From: Desulfuromonadales bacterium
GTDB taxonomy: Bacteria > Desulfobacterota > Desulfuromonadia > Desulfuromonadales > BM103
Direction of reading: 5' to 3'
DNA: 24,378 bases
NCBI GenBank assembly: GCA_030640215.1
Contig: DAOWJU010000085.1
Location: forward strand, 1 to 24,378
Shown: positions 13,387-21,198 of the stretch, piece after piece
How positions within the stretch are numbered: the first letter of the stretch is position 1
Layout of the letters: each line of letters starts with the position of its first letter
Program-made: the position numbers and the translations under genes
The notes under the pieces: generated by a model
The model's database searches: none
What the model was told of the DNA's origin: nothing
The model's input: the letters and a program-made list of their open reading frames with translations, nothing else

Positions 13387-15792
13387 TCAATTATCGAACA
13401 GCTTCTGTAGCGAATCCTGCAACAGCTTTCGCGTCGGATCCTCTGCAGGAGCAGTTTCTTCTTCCTGTTGTTCTCTTGGCTCGGATCGTTTGAAAAGTTT
13501 ATCGATTTGACGACCTAATTCGTTGGACAATGCCTTTGCTGCTTGTTTTTTCACTCCTTTGGGATCCAGGCCGAAGCTTGGTGAAGAAATATCTCCTTTG
13601 ACCAATAACGGCATTTGGGTCCAACCATCCTTATCTGCAAGATAGCTGGAGACAGCACCTTTTTTATCCAGCCGTGCAGACAATTCAGGACTCAGGCGCG
13701 TATCAAGGCCCAAATTTAAAGAGCCATCCAGGCCGATCGTCCCCTTCGGGAAAAGTTTGAGCGTCTTGCTGAGTAACTGACTGTCCATCCTGACTTTACC
13801 ATCCACAATTTTGAACTGACTCTTAAAGTTATCAAACTGGATATCAGTCAGTTCGGGGAGCTGTAAAAAGGAACTCAAGCCATTTACCAGGCCCGGGCTG
13901 ACCAGACGTCCATCCGCAACCAACAGATTCCCGGCACCGGAAAGATTACGGCTGAGAGTCTGCCACTCAGTTCCTCGTCCATCAAGAGCAAAGGTCAGAT
14001 CCATGGCTCCCAGGAGGCTACCAGCGGCCTTCGGTGCAAATGCCGTCAATAACGGGTCGACCTGTATGGTTTTCATTCCCAGATTAGCAGAATATGCCAA
14101 ACCTTTTTTGCCCAGGTCAACACGGGCGCTGTTGCTGAACGACCCGCCAGCGACCTGTCCATCCATACGGCTAAGGTTGAGAATATTCTCCTTTAGTTCA
14201 TATCGGGCCAAAAAGTTTTTAATCGCTAAGCCTTTCCATACCGCCTCAGCAACAGTAATCGTCCCCTTGGCGTGTAAGGGGATATCAAAAGGGCCTATCT
14301 CCCCTGTTGAGTCTTTTCCTTTTGTATAACCCTCGTTCTGGTCTGTCACAATCGCCGCCCCGGCATTCCCCAGCAAAAGCGGCTCCAACAAAAAACGTTC
14401 TGCAGAGATATCAGCGATAATGGCAATCGGCTTGGAATAAAGGTTGTCTGCCTTGAGATTGATATCAGCATGATTATCACCGAGCCTTAACTGCAAGCTC
14501 TCGGATGACATCTGGTCTCCAGTGACAAGCAAGCGCCCTGAGAATGCAGGCCGTTGCCCTGCAACCGTTGCCTGAACACTGTCCAGATCGATAGTAGCCG
14601 ACTTCAACAAAGCTAAAGCATCGTCCGCGCCACCTGACAGCTTTGCTTCAATCGAGAGTGATCCGGCCGGATCCAGTGAACTGACATCATCGAGTAAGCC
14701 TGCAGGAAGAGCACTGATTGCTTGTCGAATTTGCAGTTTTGGAACCGTAACAGTGAGATCAAGATTAAAGTCACTCAGTAAGTCACTGACCTTCCCTGTC
14801 GTGTTGACCTTGATAGCGTTGTAATCGAGCCCTAATTGTCGGAGATGCAACGTCTCTTGATTCAGAACGAACAGCAAATCGTAATCTATCTCCAATTGGG
14901 CATTTTCAAGTGGCGCATCAGGCATTGCATCAAGAAGAAGGTCAAGCTCGGTAAAGGAAAGATTGCCTTTGAGCACGATTTCATCAGGAGTTCCGGTAAC
15001 AGTCGACTCGAGGTTAACCTTCAAGCCACCAAGTTTCCCGGGCAGAGCATTCTGAAAGTACGGTTTAAAGGCGACAGCATCCAGATCCTGCAGCTCAACT
15101 TTTAAATTCACCCCCAGCGATTGAAGGCTGACATGGCCATCAAGTGCCAGTTGACTGCCATTGAGTTGGCACTGTATCGACAAGGGTATCTCCCCTGCAA
15201 AAGAGACACCTTTCGCCGCTATCTGCAGAGAGGATATTTCATAACGATAGGGCGCCTCGTCATTAAGAACATGGTCTAGAAAGATTAACTGCCCATCCTG
15301 CAGCAGAAAATTTGAGACCAGAAGGCCGATAGGTGTACTGCCCTGCTCATTCGAGGATTTTGTGCTCGCCGACGGCTTCACTTGACCCGACCCATCATCG
15401 GAGGTCGTCAAGAGATCACTGAAGTTGAACTGTCCATCTTTGAAACGTACGACCCGGATACTCGGTTTATCAAGTCGGACCTCATCGACAACAACTTTCA
15501 TTGCCAATAGTGGTAACAATTGATATTTGAGCCTGGCCAGGTCAGTTGACACAAAAACTTCTTTGCCATCCTGCTCATAGACGGTCAAGCCATGGATTTC
15601 AATTCCAGAGAAAAGGCTGACTTCGATATTCCCCAGATCAATCTTGCGATTAAGGTTCTCCTCAGCGAGAGGCAGAAGCGTTTCCTTGACCCGTTCCGGG
15701 GTAATCAACACCTTGGCCAGCACAACCAAGGTTACGATCAGGGCAACCAGAATCATTGCTACAGCAGAGAGAATCTTTGTCCATTTTTTCAT
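13387..15792 (-). CDS. AsmA-family protein
   Basis: An 801-residue envelope protein with one N-terminal membrane segment (about residues 5-27) and a long beta-rich periplasmic part. The AsmA N-terminal pattern is seen in NRKIDLGNIEVSLFSGIEIHG (about 46-66), and the AsmA C-terminal domain in GAGNLLVADGRLV and the repeated L-x-L-x strands near 630-720. A charged Glu/Gln-rich tail (EPREQQEEETAPAEDP) ends the protein. AsmA-like proteins are thought to bridge inner and outer membrane and carry phospholipid. The frame extends to 15831, but the ATG at 15792 has GGAG 8 nt upstream and starts MKKWTKIL, the normal signal-anchor beginning. Confidence 0.88.
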   Translation of the reverse strand: MKKWTKILSAVAMILVALIVTLVVLAKVLITPERVKETLLPLAEENLNRKIDLGNIEVSLFSGIEIHGLTVYEQDGKEVFVSTDLARLKYQLLPLLAMKVVVDEVRLDKPSIRVVRFKDGQFNFSDLLTTSDDGSGQVKPSASTKSSNEQGSTPIGLLVSNFLLQDGQLIFLDHVLNDEAPYRYEISSLQIAAKGVSFAGEIPLSIQCQLNGSQLALDGHVSLQSLGVNLKVELQDLDAVAFKPYFQNALPGKLGGLKVNLESTVTGTPDEIVLKGNLSFTELDLLLDAMPDAPLENAQLEIDYDLLFVLNQETLHLRQLGLDYNAIKVNTTGKVSDLLSDFNLDLTVTVPKLQIRQAISALPAGLLDDVSSLDPAGSLSIEAKLSGGADDALALLKSATIDLDSVQATVAGQRPAFSGRLLVTGDQMSSESLQLRLGDNHADINLKADNLYSKPIAIIADISAERFLLEPLLLGNAGAAIVTDQNEGYTKGKDSTGEIGPFDIPLHAKGTITVAEAVWKGLAIKNFLARYELKENILNLSRMDGQVAGGSFSNSARVDLGKKGLAYSANLGMKTIQVDPLLTAFAPKAAGSLLGAMDLTFALDGRGTEWQTLSRNLSGAGNLLVADGRLVSPGLVNGLSSFLQLPELTDIQFDNFKSQFKIVDGKVRMDSQLLSKTLKLFPKGTIGLDGSLNLGLDTRLSPELSARLDKKGAVSSYLADKDGWTQMPLLVKGDISSPSFGLDPKGVKKQAAKALSNELGRQIDKLFKRSEPREQQEEETAPAEDPTRKLLQDSLQKLFDN

Positions 15793-15860
15793 ATTAACAA
15801 CTCCGACCAGACCCGACAGATAAAAGAACAAGGACCAGTTATCATAGACTTTTCATCATA

Positions 15861-16337
15861 CTACAAGGGATCTTCAATCTCATTGATGGCGAGAATGGCT
15901 TGCCATTCCTCGACAGTGACAGGTTGCACCGACAAGCGATTTCCCTTACGCAATACTCCCATTCCGGAAAGCAGAGGATGCTGGCGCAAAGCATCTCGGC
16001 TTAATGGATGCGTGAGGTGGCTCAGGTACTGAACATCAACCATGAACCAGATCGGCTTCTCGTCTGTGGATTTCGGATCAAAATGTTTCTCCCGGGGATC
16101 AAGCGCCGTGTGATCCGGGTAGCCTTCTCGAACGACTCTGGCCAGGCCAACAATTGAAGGTTCTGGGCAGTTGCTGTGGTAGAAGAGGACACCATCGCCA
16201 ACTTTGATGGTGTCGCGCAAAAGATTACGGGCCTGATAATTACGCACCCCATCCCAATGCTCTGTCATATTCGGCATCTGCTTCAAATCATCGAGAGAGA
16301 AGCAGGAAGGTTCAGATTTCATTAGCCAGTAGTTCAT
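15861..16337 (-). CDS. EVE-domain protein
   Basis: A 158-residue protein that is one EVE domain (PUA-like fold). It begins MNYWLMKSEPSCFSLDDL and has the family segments WDGVRNYQARNLLRD (about 28-42) and GDGVLFYHSN (about 47-56). EVE domains bind modified bases in nucleic acids; the stand-alone form is widespread (human relative: thymocyte nuclear protein 1), and its bacterial role is unclear. GGAG lies 7 nt before the ATG. It is upstream of the AsmA gene by 68 nt. Some EVE proteins are part of defence enzymes, but no nuclease or helicase is attached or adjacent here. Confidence 0.93.
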   Translation of the reverse strand: MNYWLMKSEPSCFSLDDLKQMPNMTEHWDGVRNYQARNLLRDTIKVGDGVLFYHSNCPEPSIVGLARVVREGYPDHTALDPREKHFDPKSTDEKPIWFMVDVQYLSHLTHPLSRDALRQHPLLSGMGVLRKGNRLSVQPVTVEEWQAILAINEIEDPL

Positions 16338-16364
16338 GGGTCACTCCAACTTATTTACCTTTTC

Positions 16365-16378
16365 TTGACCTCTGTCAA
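16365..16378. promoter_or_regulatory. CRP/FNR-type operator, TTGAC-CTCT-GTCAA
   Basis: A perfect 5-4-5 palindrome with the spacing of CRP/FNR-family sites (TTGAY-N4-RTCAA). hcp genes of anaerobes are often controlled by such regulators (HcpR, DNR, FNR). The centre is 185 bp before the hcp ATG and 34 bp before the EVE ATG, so it could act on either gene. No clear -10 sits at the distance expected for class I or II activation of hcp, so the target is open. Confidence 0.6.
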
Positions 16379-16556
16379 ATCCAGCGAAGTATGCGAAAGG
16401 TTACTGTCACATCAAGCTTGCTGATTTCGTGTCAAGCATAGCAAATCATAGCACTAAATTTAGAGAGACAATATCCAAAAATCTGATAGAGTCTAAATGT
16501 TTTGAATCAACTTCATCAAAACCATTAGCTCAACCACCCTAACGGAGGAAAAAACC

Positions 16557-18179
16557 ATGTCCATGTTTTGTTACCAGTGTGAGCAGGCGTCCAAAGGTAC
16601 CGGCTGTACCGTTGTTGGTGTCTGTGGCAAACAACCTGATGTAGCAGCCCTGCAGGACCTGCTTGTCTACACGATGAAAGGGATTGCTTTCTGGGCCGAC
16701 AAGGCTCGCGCAAATGGCGTCAAAGACCAGGAAATTGATCGTTTCATGATCGATGGCCTCTTCACGACCGTTACCAATGTTGACTTCGATCCTGAAGCCG
16801 TTGCCAAATTCGTCGTTGAAGCTGTGCGGCTCCGCGGCAAAGCCAAGCAACTCGCAGGCAACTATGATGGCGATGTTCCGGCAGCAGCTCAGGACTGGGA
16901 TTTACCTGCCAATCTTGAAGAGCAAGTCAAGTTGGGTGAGCTTCATGGTGTCAAGGACTACAAAGTTGATGAAGACATCCACTCGGTGCGCGAACTCATC
17001 ACTTACGGCATCAAAGGCTACGCTGCTTATGCCGACCATGCACGCATCCTCGGTAAGGAGTCTGACGAAGTCTATGCTTTCACCCACAAAGCATTAGCCG
17101 CTCAACTTGATGACAGCCTCGACCTGACGGCTAATGTTGGCATAGCCCTCGAAGCTGGTCGTATCAACTACGTCACTATGGAACTGCTCAATCAGGCCCA
17201 TGTCGAAGCTTATGGCCACCCGGTCCCAACTCCGGTACAGCTTGGCACCAAGGCTGGCAAGGGAATTCTGGTCTCCGGTCATGACCTCAAATTCCTCGAG
17301 GAGCTGCTCAAGCAGACTGAAGGTACCGGCATCAACATTTATACCCATGGCGAGATGCTGCCAGCTCATGGTTATCCAGGCCTGAAAAAGTATTCCCATC
17401 TGGTTGCTAATTACGGCGGTGCCTGGCAAGACCAGCACAAAGAGTTTGCCGCATTCCCCGGAGCAATCATTTTCAACACCAACTGTATCCAGAAGCCTTC
17501 TGAAAGCTACACAGATCGTCTCTTCACCTGGGGCTTGGTCCAATGGCCTGGCGTCAAGCATATGGAAGATTGGGATTTCTCCGAAGTTATCGCTAAAGCC
17601 AAAGAGTGTGGTGATCTGGAAGAGAACCCTGGCAAGGAGATTCTTACCGGCTTTGGCCACAACGCCATTCTTGGTGTCGCTGACAAAATCATTGCTGCAG
17701 TCAAGAGCGGTGATATCAAGCACTTCTTCCTGGTCGGCGGCTGCGACGGTGCCAAACTGGGTCGTAACTACTACACTGACTTCGCCGTACAGGCTCCCAA
17801 GGACACTGTCATCATGACTCTGGCCTGTGGCAAGTATCGCTTCAACAAGCTGGACTTCGGTGATATCGGCGGCATCCCTCGTCTTCTCGACGTTGGTCAA
17901 TGCAACGATGCCTACAGCGCGATTCAGGTTGCCGTTGCTCTGGCAGATGCCTTCGAGTGTGGTGTCAACGACCTGCCTCTGTCCATGATCATTTCCTGGT
18001 ACGAGCAAAAAGCCGTCGCTATTCTGCTGACCCTGCTTCACCTCGGCATCAAGAACATCAAACTCGGCCCGACATTGCCAGCATTCGTCACACCGAATGT
18101 ACTCAATTTCCTGGTCGAGAACTACAATATCGCTCCAATCAAAACTGCTGAAGAGGACCTCAAGGAAATCCTCGGCTAA
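16557..18179 (+). CDS. hcp: Hybrid-cluster protein (hydroxylamine reductase), class I
   Basis: A 540-residue hybrid-cluster protein. The N-terminal cysteines C5-x2-C8-x8-C17-x5-C23 are the [4Fe-4S] pattern of the class I form found in strict anaerobes. Hybrid-cluster ligands are in recognisable segments: THGEMLPAHGYPGL (about 262-275), IIFNTNCIQKP (about 302-312), FLVGGCDGAKLGRNYY (about 391-406), MTLACGKYRFN (about 421-431) and GQCNDAYSA (about 449-457). Hcp reduces nitric oxide (and hydroxylamine in vitro) and protects against nitrosative stress. GGAGG lies 8 nt before the ATG. It is monocistronic, ending in a strong terminator; no hcr reductase follows. Confidence 0.98.
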   Translation: MSMFCYQCEQASKGTGCTVVGVCGKQPDVAALQDLLVYTMKGIAFWADKARANGVKDQEIDRFMIDGLFTTVTNVDFDPEAVAKFVVEAVRLRGKAKQLAGNYDGDVPAAAQDWDLPANLEEQVKLGELHGVKDYKVDEDIHSVRELITYGIKGYAAYADHARILGKESDEVYAFTHKALAAQLDDSLDLTANVGIALEAGRINYVTMELLNQAHVEAYGHPVPTPVQLGTKAGKGILVSGHDLKFLEELLKQTEGTGINIYTHGEMLPAHGYPGLKKYSHLVANYGGAWQDQHKEFAAFPGAIIFNTNCIQKPSESYTDRLFTWGLVQWPGVKHMEDWDFSEVIAKAKECGDLEENPGKEILTGFGHNAILGVADKIIAAVKSGDIKHFFLVGGCDGAKLGRNYYTDFAVQAPKDTVIMTLACGKYRFNKLDFGDIGGIPRLLDVGQCNDAYSAIQVAVALADAFECGVNDLPLSMIISWYEQKAVAILLTLLHLGIKNIKLGPTLPAFVTPNVLNFLVENYNIAPIKTAEEDLKEILG

Positions 18180-18205
18180 GTAAAAGGTTGTTCACAACAA
18201 CAATT

Positions 18206-18243
18206 AAAGGGACGGCTCTCACGTGAGCCGTCCCTTTTATTTC
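18206..18243 (+). terminator. Intrinsic terminator of hcp
   Basis: Perfect 13-bp stem AAAGGGACGGCTC / GAGCCGTCCCTTT with a TCACGT loop, running into TTTTATTT. It starts 27 nt beyond the stop. Confidence 0.93.
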
Positions 18244-18285
18244 AGTGCTCATCTAATCTCACCTGTTTTGTTCTTGTATCAATCG

Positions 18286-18291
18286 TATAAT
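18286..18291 (+). promoter_or_regulatory. -10 candidate of the FmdB-type gene
   Basis: A perfect TATAAT 40 nt before the ATG at 18331; the -35 (CTGTTT at 17 nt) is weak. The hcp terminator upstream means the small gene needs its own promoter. Confidence 0.45.
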
Positions 18292-18330
18292 TCGAATATA
18301 TTGCCGGATATCAAATCTGAGAGGTGAAAC

Positions 18331-18501
18331 ATGCCATTATTCGAATACCATTGCGAATCGTGCGACAAAACATTTGAGAAGTTGTCCAAACAGCAGGAAG
18401 AGACAACACCCTGCCCTGATTGTGGGCAAGAAGCATTCAGGGCCGTTTCCGTCTTTGCTTCCAACAGCTGCGAGGCACCAAGTGGGTCGGGCTTTGGCTG
18501 A
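18331..18501 (+). CDS. FmdB-family zinc-ribbon protein, 56 residues
   Basis: Begins MPLFEYHCESCDKTFEKLSK, the FmdB-type opening MPxYEYxCxxCxxxFE; a second pair CPDC is at about residues 28-31, so one zinc ribbon is complete. The tail is short and Ser/Gly-rich (NSCEAPSGSGFG). FmdB was named for regulation of formamidase, but most members are of unknown function. GAGAGG lies 6 nt before the ATG. It sits between the hcp terminator and a pair of hairpins, so it is transcribed alone. Confidence 0.9.
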   Translation: MPLFEYHCESCDKTFEKLSKQQEETTPCPDCGQEAFRAVSVFASNSCEAPSGSGFG

Positions 18502-18514
18502 CGTGCTTAACCTT

Positions 18515-18531
18515 TGAGCGCGTGACGCTCA
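18515..18531. repeat. Small hairpin TGAGCG-CGTGA-CGCTCA
   Basis: A 6-bp G/C-rich stem 13 nt after the FmdB-type stop; no T-run. It may help end transcription together with the next hairpin. Confidence 0.4.
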
Positions 18532-18548
18532 GCAATAGCTAAGACAAC

Positions 18549-18586
18549 AATGGCGCAACCAAGGTTTAAAACCTTTTTGCGCCATT
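18549..18586. terminator. Long two-part hairpin between convergent genes
   Basis: Outer stem of 10 bp (AATGGCGCAA / TTGCGCCATT) and inner stem of 7 bp (AAGGTTT / AAACCTT) around one A, separated by a small internal loop. No T-run follows on either strand, so a bidirectional terminator role is likely from position but not from classical form. Confidence 0.5.
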
Positions 18587-18631
18587 ACTGTTCCTCTACA
18601 GCAACAATAGTGAGGAGAATATTACCGGCCT

Positions 18632-19042
18632 TTATTTCTCAAAAGCTTCGACCTTCTCCCGAAACTTCACATCAAGTCGCCGCGCTTTACGCTTTTCATA
18701 ATCAAAACAGATCAATACCGTCTCACCTTCTGCCGTCGCCTCCCCAGCGCGTTCAATCCGATACGTCATCGTAAATGAAGAACGACTGACATTTGTGATT
18801 CTGGCACCGATCACCAGATCATCACCGAGAAACATTTCAGCAAGGTATTTAACGTGTGCTTCGGGCAGAATAATGCCGCATTCGTTGCCGATATCCATCT
18901 CTGAATAGCCCCCGAGATTCTTCAAGTACGCGATACGGGCATCCTGAAAAAAGTTGAGGACTGCAGAGTTTGCGACATGAGCGCCGTAATTAACATCGAC
19001 GACGCGCACAACATAGGGAATTGTGAAGTTGAATCCTTCCAT
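18632..19042 (-). CDS. Acyl-CoA thioesterase, hotdog fold (4HBT type)
   Basis: A 136-residue hotdog-fold protein. The 4-hydroxybenzoyl-CoA/YbgC-type signature is visible as VVDVNYGAHVANSAVLNFF (residues 14-32), with Asp16 in the position of the catalytic aspartate and QDAR following. It should hydrolyse acyl-CoA thioesters; the acyl group is unknown. An upstream ATG at 19102 would add 20 residues and overlap mutM; the ATG at 19042 has GGAG 5 nt before it and starts at the usual family position. It is the last gene of the run from 21897, 47 nt after mutM. Confidence 0.85.
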   Translation of the reverse strand: MEGFNFTIPYVVRVVDVNYGAHVANSAVLNFFQDARIAYLKNLGGYSEMDIGNECGIILPEAHVKYLAEMFLGDDLVIGARITNVSRSSFTMTYRIERAGEATAEGETVLICFDYEKRKARRLDVKFREKVEAFEK

Positions 19043-19089
19043 AAGGTCTCCGTATTCCCTCTTTGGTGACAACAAAGAAGGCGCTGCTG

Positions 19090-19905
19090 TCATTTCTGAC
19101 AACAGGGACAGTAATAAGTCGAGCGTTGGCCAAGCCTGACCTGTTTGATGAGAGTATCACAGGCCGTGCACTTCTGCCCTGCCCGTCCGTAAACTCGCAA
19201 TTCCTGTTTAAAATAACCAGGCTGGCCCTCGCTGTTTGCGAAGTCCCGAATAGTGGTCCCACCGGCAGCAATCGCATCATTGAGGATAATTATGACCGTT
19301 TCAACCAGACGTCCATAAGCAGCCTTACTGACTTTTCCAGCGGGCCGGATTGGAGAGATACGTGCCCGGAAAAGCGCTTCACTCGCATAAATGTTACCAA
19401 CCCCGACCACAACATGAGCATCCATCAGGAATGGCTTGACCGCAACTTTGCGCTGACGAGAACGGTTGTAGAGATAAGTAACATTAAACTCTGAGCTGAA
19501 TGGCTCTGGCCCCAGATTCGCGAGACGGATATGTTGTAACGGATCATCTGAAGTCCAGAGGATCGAACCGAAACGACGGGAATCGTTGTAGCGCAAGGCC
19601 GTGCCATCGGTAAAAACGATCTCGAAATGATCGTGCTTACGTCTTGCCGATAAAGAGGAATCAACCCTCAAGTGACCTGTCATGCCGAGATGGACGATCA
19701 TTGTCCCCTGTTCAAGAGCGAAGAGCAGGTATTTTGAGCGACGGCTGACAAAACAAAACTTCTGGCCAGGCAGGAGAGTTGCCATTTCCAGGGGGATAGG
19801 CCAACGCAGAGAAGCTTTGTGGATCAGAACCTGATCGACGACTTTGTTGATAACTAACGGCTCAATACCTCGAAGGGTGGTTTCTACTTCCGGAAGTTCA
19901 GGCAT
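19090..19905 (-). CDS. mutM: Formamidopyrimidine-DNA glycosylase
   Basis: A 271-residue Fpg/MutM enzyme that removes 8-oxoguanine and formamidopyrimidines and nicks the abasic site. The start MPELPEVETTLRGIEP gives the catalytic Pro (N-terminal after Met removal) and Glu. The beta-F region lysine is in SRRSKYLLF (about 54-62), the helix-two-turn-helix in VGVGNIYASEALFRA (about 166-180), and a complete zinc finger C-x2-C-x16-C-x2-C ends the protein. It starts 5 nt after the YchJ-like stop. Confidence 0.97.
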   Translation of the reverse strand: MPELPEVETTLRGIEPLVINKVVDQVLIHKASLRWPIPLEMATLLPGQKFCFVSRRSKYLLFALEQGTMIVHLGMTGHLRVDSSLSARRKHDHFEIVFTDGTALRYNDSRRFGSILWTSDDPLQHIRLANLGPEPFSSEFNVTYLYNRSRQRKVAVKPFLMDAHVVVGVGNIYASEALFRARISPIRPAGKVSKAAYGRLVETVIIILNDAIAAGGTTIRDFANSEGQPGYFKQELRVYGRAGQKCTACDTLIKQVRLGQRSTYYCPCCQK

Positions 19906-19910
19906 GGGAG

Positions 19911-20342
19911 TTAAAAGATTGTCGATGGATCAAGCTTTGCAAAATCTGCAAAGGAGAGGGACTGTGGGTTTTCAGGAAGGTCCTCGTTGGGTATTTTAAG
20001 CCCACGATGATAGCACCATGCATCATTCTCCTGACGCAACCATGCCAGCTCGGCAAAAGACTGAAGAGTGCCGTGAACTTTCAACTCCATCAGAAAAATC
20101 ACCTGGGCTTCATCATCATTTTCTTGGTGTTCCAGAATCTGACAGCCAACTATCTGGTAATCCTGACCCAAACTCGCTTTCCCGAACTCAATATATTCGT
20201 TACGCTCAATAAACTGGCGACGAAAATTCGATTCAGAATGATAGGTGTCGAAGATAAAACCGAAATCACCACGAGAGAATGCCTCGCTGCGAACGAGTAT
20301 CATTTCTGAGGGTGTGTAGGCAGATAGCTTATTGTCGCTCAT
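19911..20342 (-). CDS. YchJ-like protein (NTF2-like middle domain only)
   Basis: A 143-residue protein whose segment VRSEAFSRGDFGFIFDTYHSE (about 17-37) and later LMELKVHGTLQSFAELAWLR (about 84-103), WCYHRG (about 108-113) match the middle domain of YchJ/UPF0225. The N- and C-terminal SEC-C zinc motifs of full YchJ are missing. Function unknown. It lies 6 nt after the ABC permease stop and 5 nt before mutM, so it is inside one operon. Confidence 0.75.
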   Translation of the reverse strand: MSDNKLSAYTPSEMILVRSEAFSRGDFGFIFDTYHSESNFRRQFIERNEYIEFGKASLGQDYQIVGCQILEHQENDDEAQVIFLMELKVHGTLQSFAELAWLRQENDAWCYHRGLKIPNEDLPENPQSLSFADFAKLDPSTIF

Positions 20343-20348
20343 TTTAAC

Positions 20349-21191
20349 CTAATCCTTGATCCTTGGATCCATAGCATCACGAATCCCTTCGCCAAGCAGG
20401 TTATACCCTAAGACCGTTATCAAAATGGCCATTCCCGGAAAGACAGAAAGCCACCACGCTGTACCCAGGGTCTGCTTGCCAGCAATCAGCATATTGCCCC
20501 AGGAGGGTGTCGGTGGCTGGACGCCAATACCGAGAAAAGAGAGGGCACTTTCGGTCAGAATGGCCCCGGCGACGCCGAGCGTTGCGGAAACAAGCACCGG
20601 GGAAATTGCGTTGGGGAGGATATGACGAAAGATAATGCGGGCGTCTTTTGCACCGATTGCCTTCGCCGCGAGCACAAAATCACGCTCTCTCAGTGAGAGG
20701 AACTCTGCACGCACCAGGCGTGCTACTCCCATCCAACTGGTCAGGCCGATGATAATCATGATGTTCCAGATGGAGGGCTTCAGGAATGCAATGACGGCCA
20801 GGATCAAGAAGAAAGCCGGGAAACAGAGCATAATATCTACGAATCTCATAATCAAAGAATCGATCCAACGCCCATAATAGCCCGCCAGAGCCCCAAGCAG
20901 AATGCCGATAAAGGTGGCAATACCGACTGCTACAAAGCCTACCAGCAATGAAATTCTGGCACCATAAAGGATTCTGACGAGGACGTCGCGACCGAGATCA
21001 TCGGTTCCAAAAGGATAGTCAAGACCCGGTGGCTGCAACCTGTGAGCGATATCAATAGCACCGGGGTCACGGCCAATCATTGACGCCAGCAAAGCGAGCA
21101 CAAACATGGTCAACACAATTGCTGCACCGGCCATGGCCATACGATTGCGCCTTAAACGTTGCCAGAGAACTTCACGAAAGAAGGAAGACAT
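20349..21191 (-). CDS. DppC/OppC-type ABC transporter permease
   Basis: A 280-residue inner-membrane protein with an N-terminal OppC-type region (first membrane span about residues 20-40), the conserved FGTDDLGRDVLVRILYGARI (about 61-80), and about five further spans. The cytoplasmic EAA loop that contacts the ATPase is present: FVLAAKAIGAKDARIIFRHI (about 174-193). The family imports di- and oligopeptides or nickel. No partner permease (DppB), ATPase or binding protein is in the window. GAGG lies 5 nt before the ATG and the gene starts 7 nt after the MshEN stop, so it is co-transcribed with it. Confidence 0.93.
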   Translation of the reverse strand: MSSFFREVLWQRLRRNRMAMAGAAIVLTMFVLALLASMIGRDPGAIDIAHRLQPPGLDYPFGTDDLGRDVLVRILYGARISLLVGFVAVGIATFIGILLGALAGYYGRWIDSLIMRFVDIMLCFPAFFLILAVIAFLKPSIWNIMIIIGLTSWMGVARLVRAEFLSLRERDFVLAAKAIGAKDARIIFRHILPNAISPVLVSATLGVAGAILTESALSFLGIGVQPPTPSWGNMLIAGKQTLGTAWWLSVFPGMAILITVLGYNLLGEGIRDAMDPRIKD

Positions 21192-21198
21192 TGAGACC

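Noticed and set aside
15592..16032. 146-codon plus-strand frame spanning the AsmA start and EVE end
   Set aside because: Overlaps two well-supported genes in antisense and has no ribosome-binding site.
15861..16337. EVE protein as part of a defence system
   Set aside because: EVE domains occur in restriction-type enzymes, but here the protein is a single domain next to AsmA and hcp, with no nuclease, helicase or methylase nearby.
17094..18041. 315-codon frame opposite hcp
   Set aside because: Lies fully inside hcp on the other strand; hcp motifs are certain, so this is a mirror frame.
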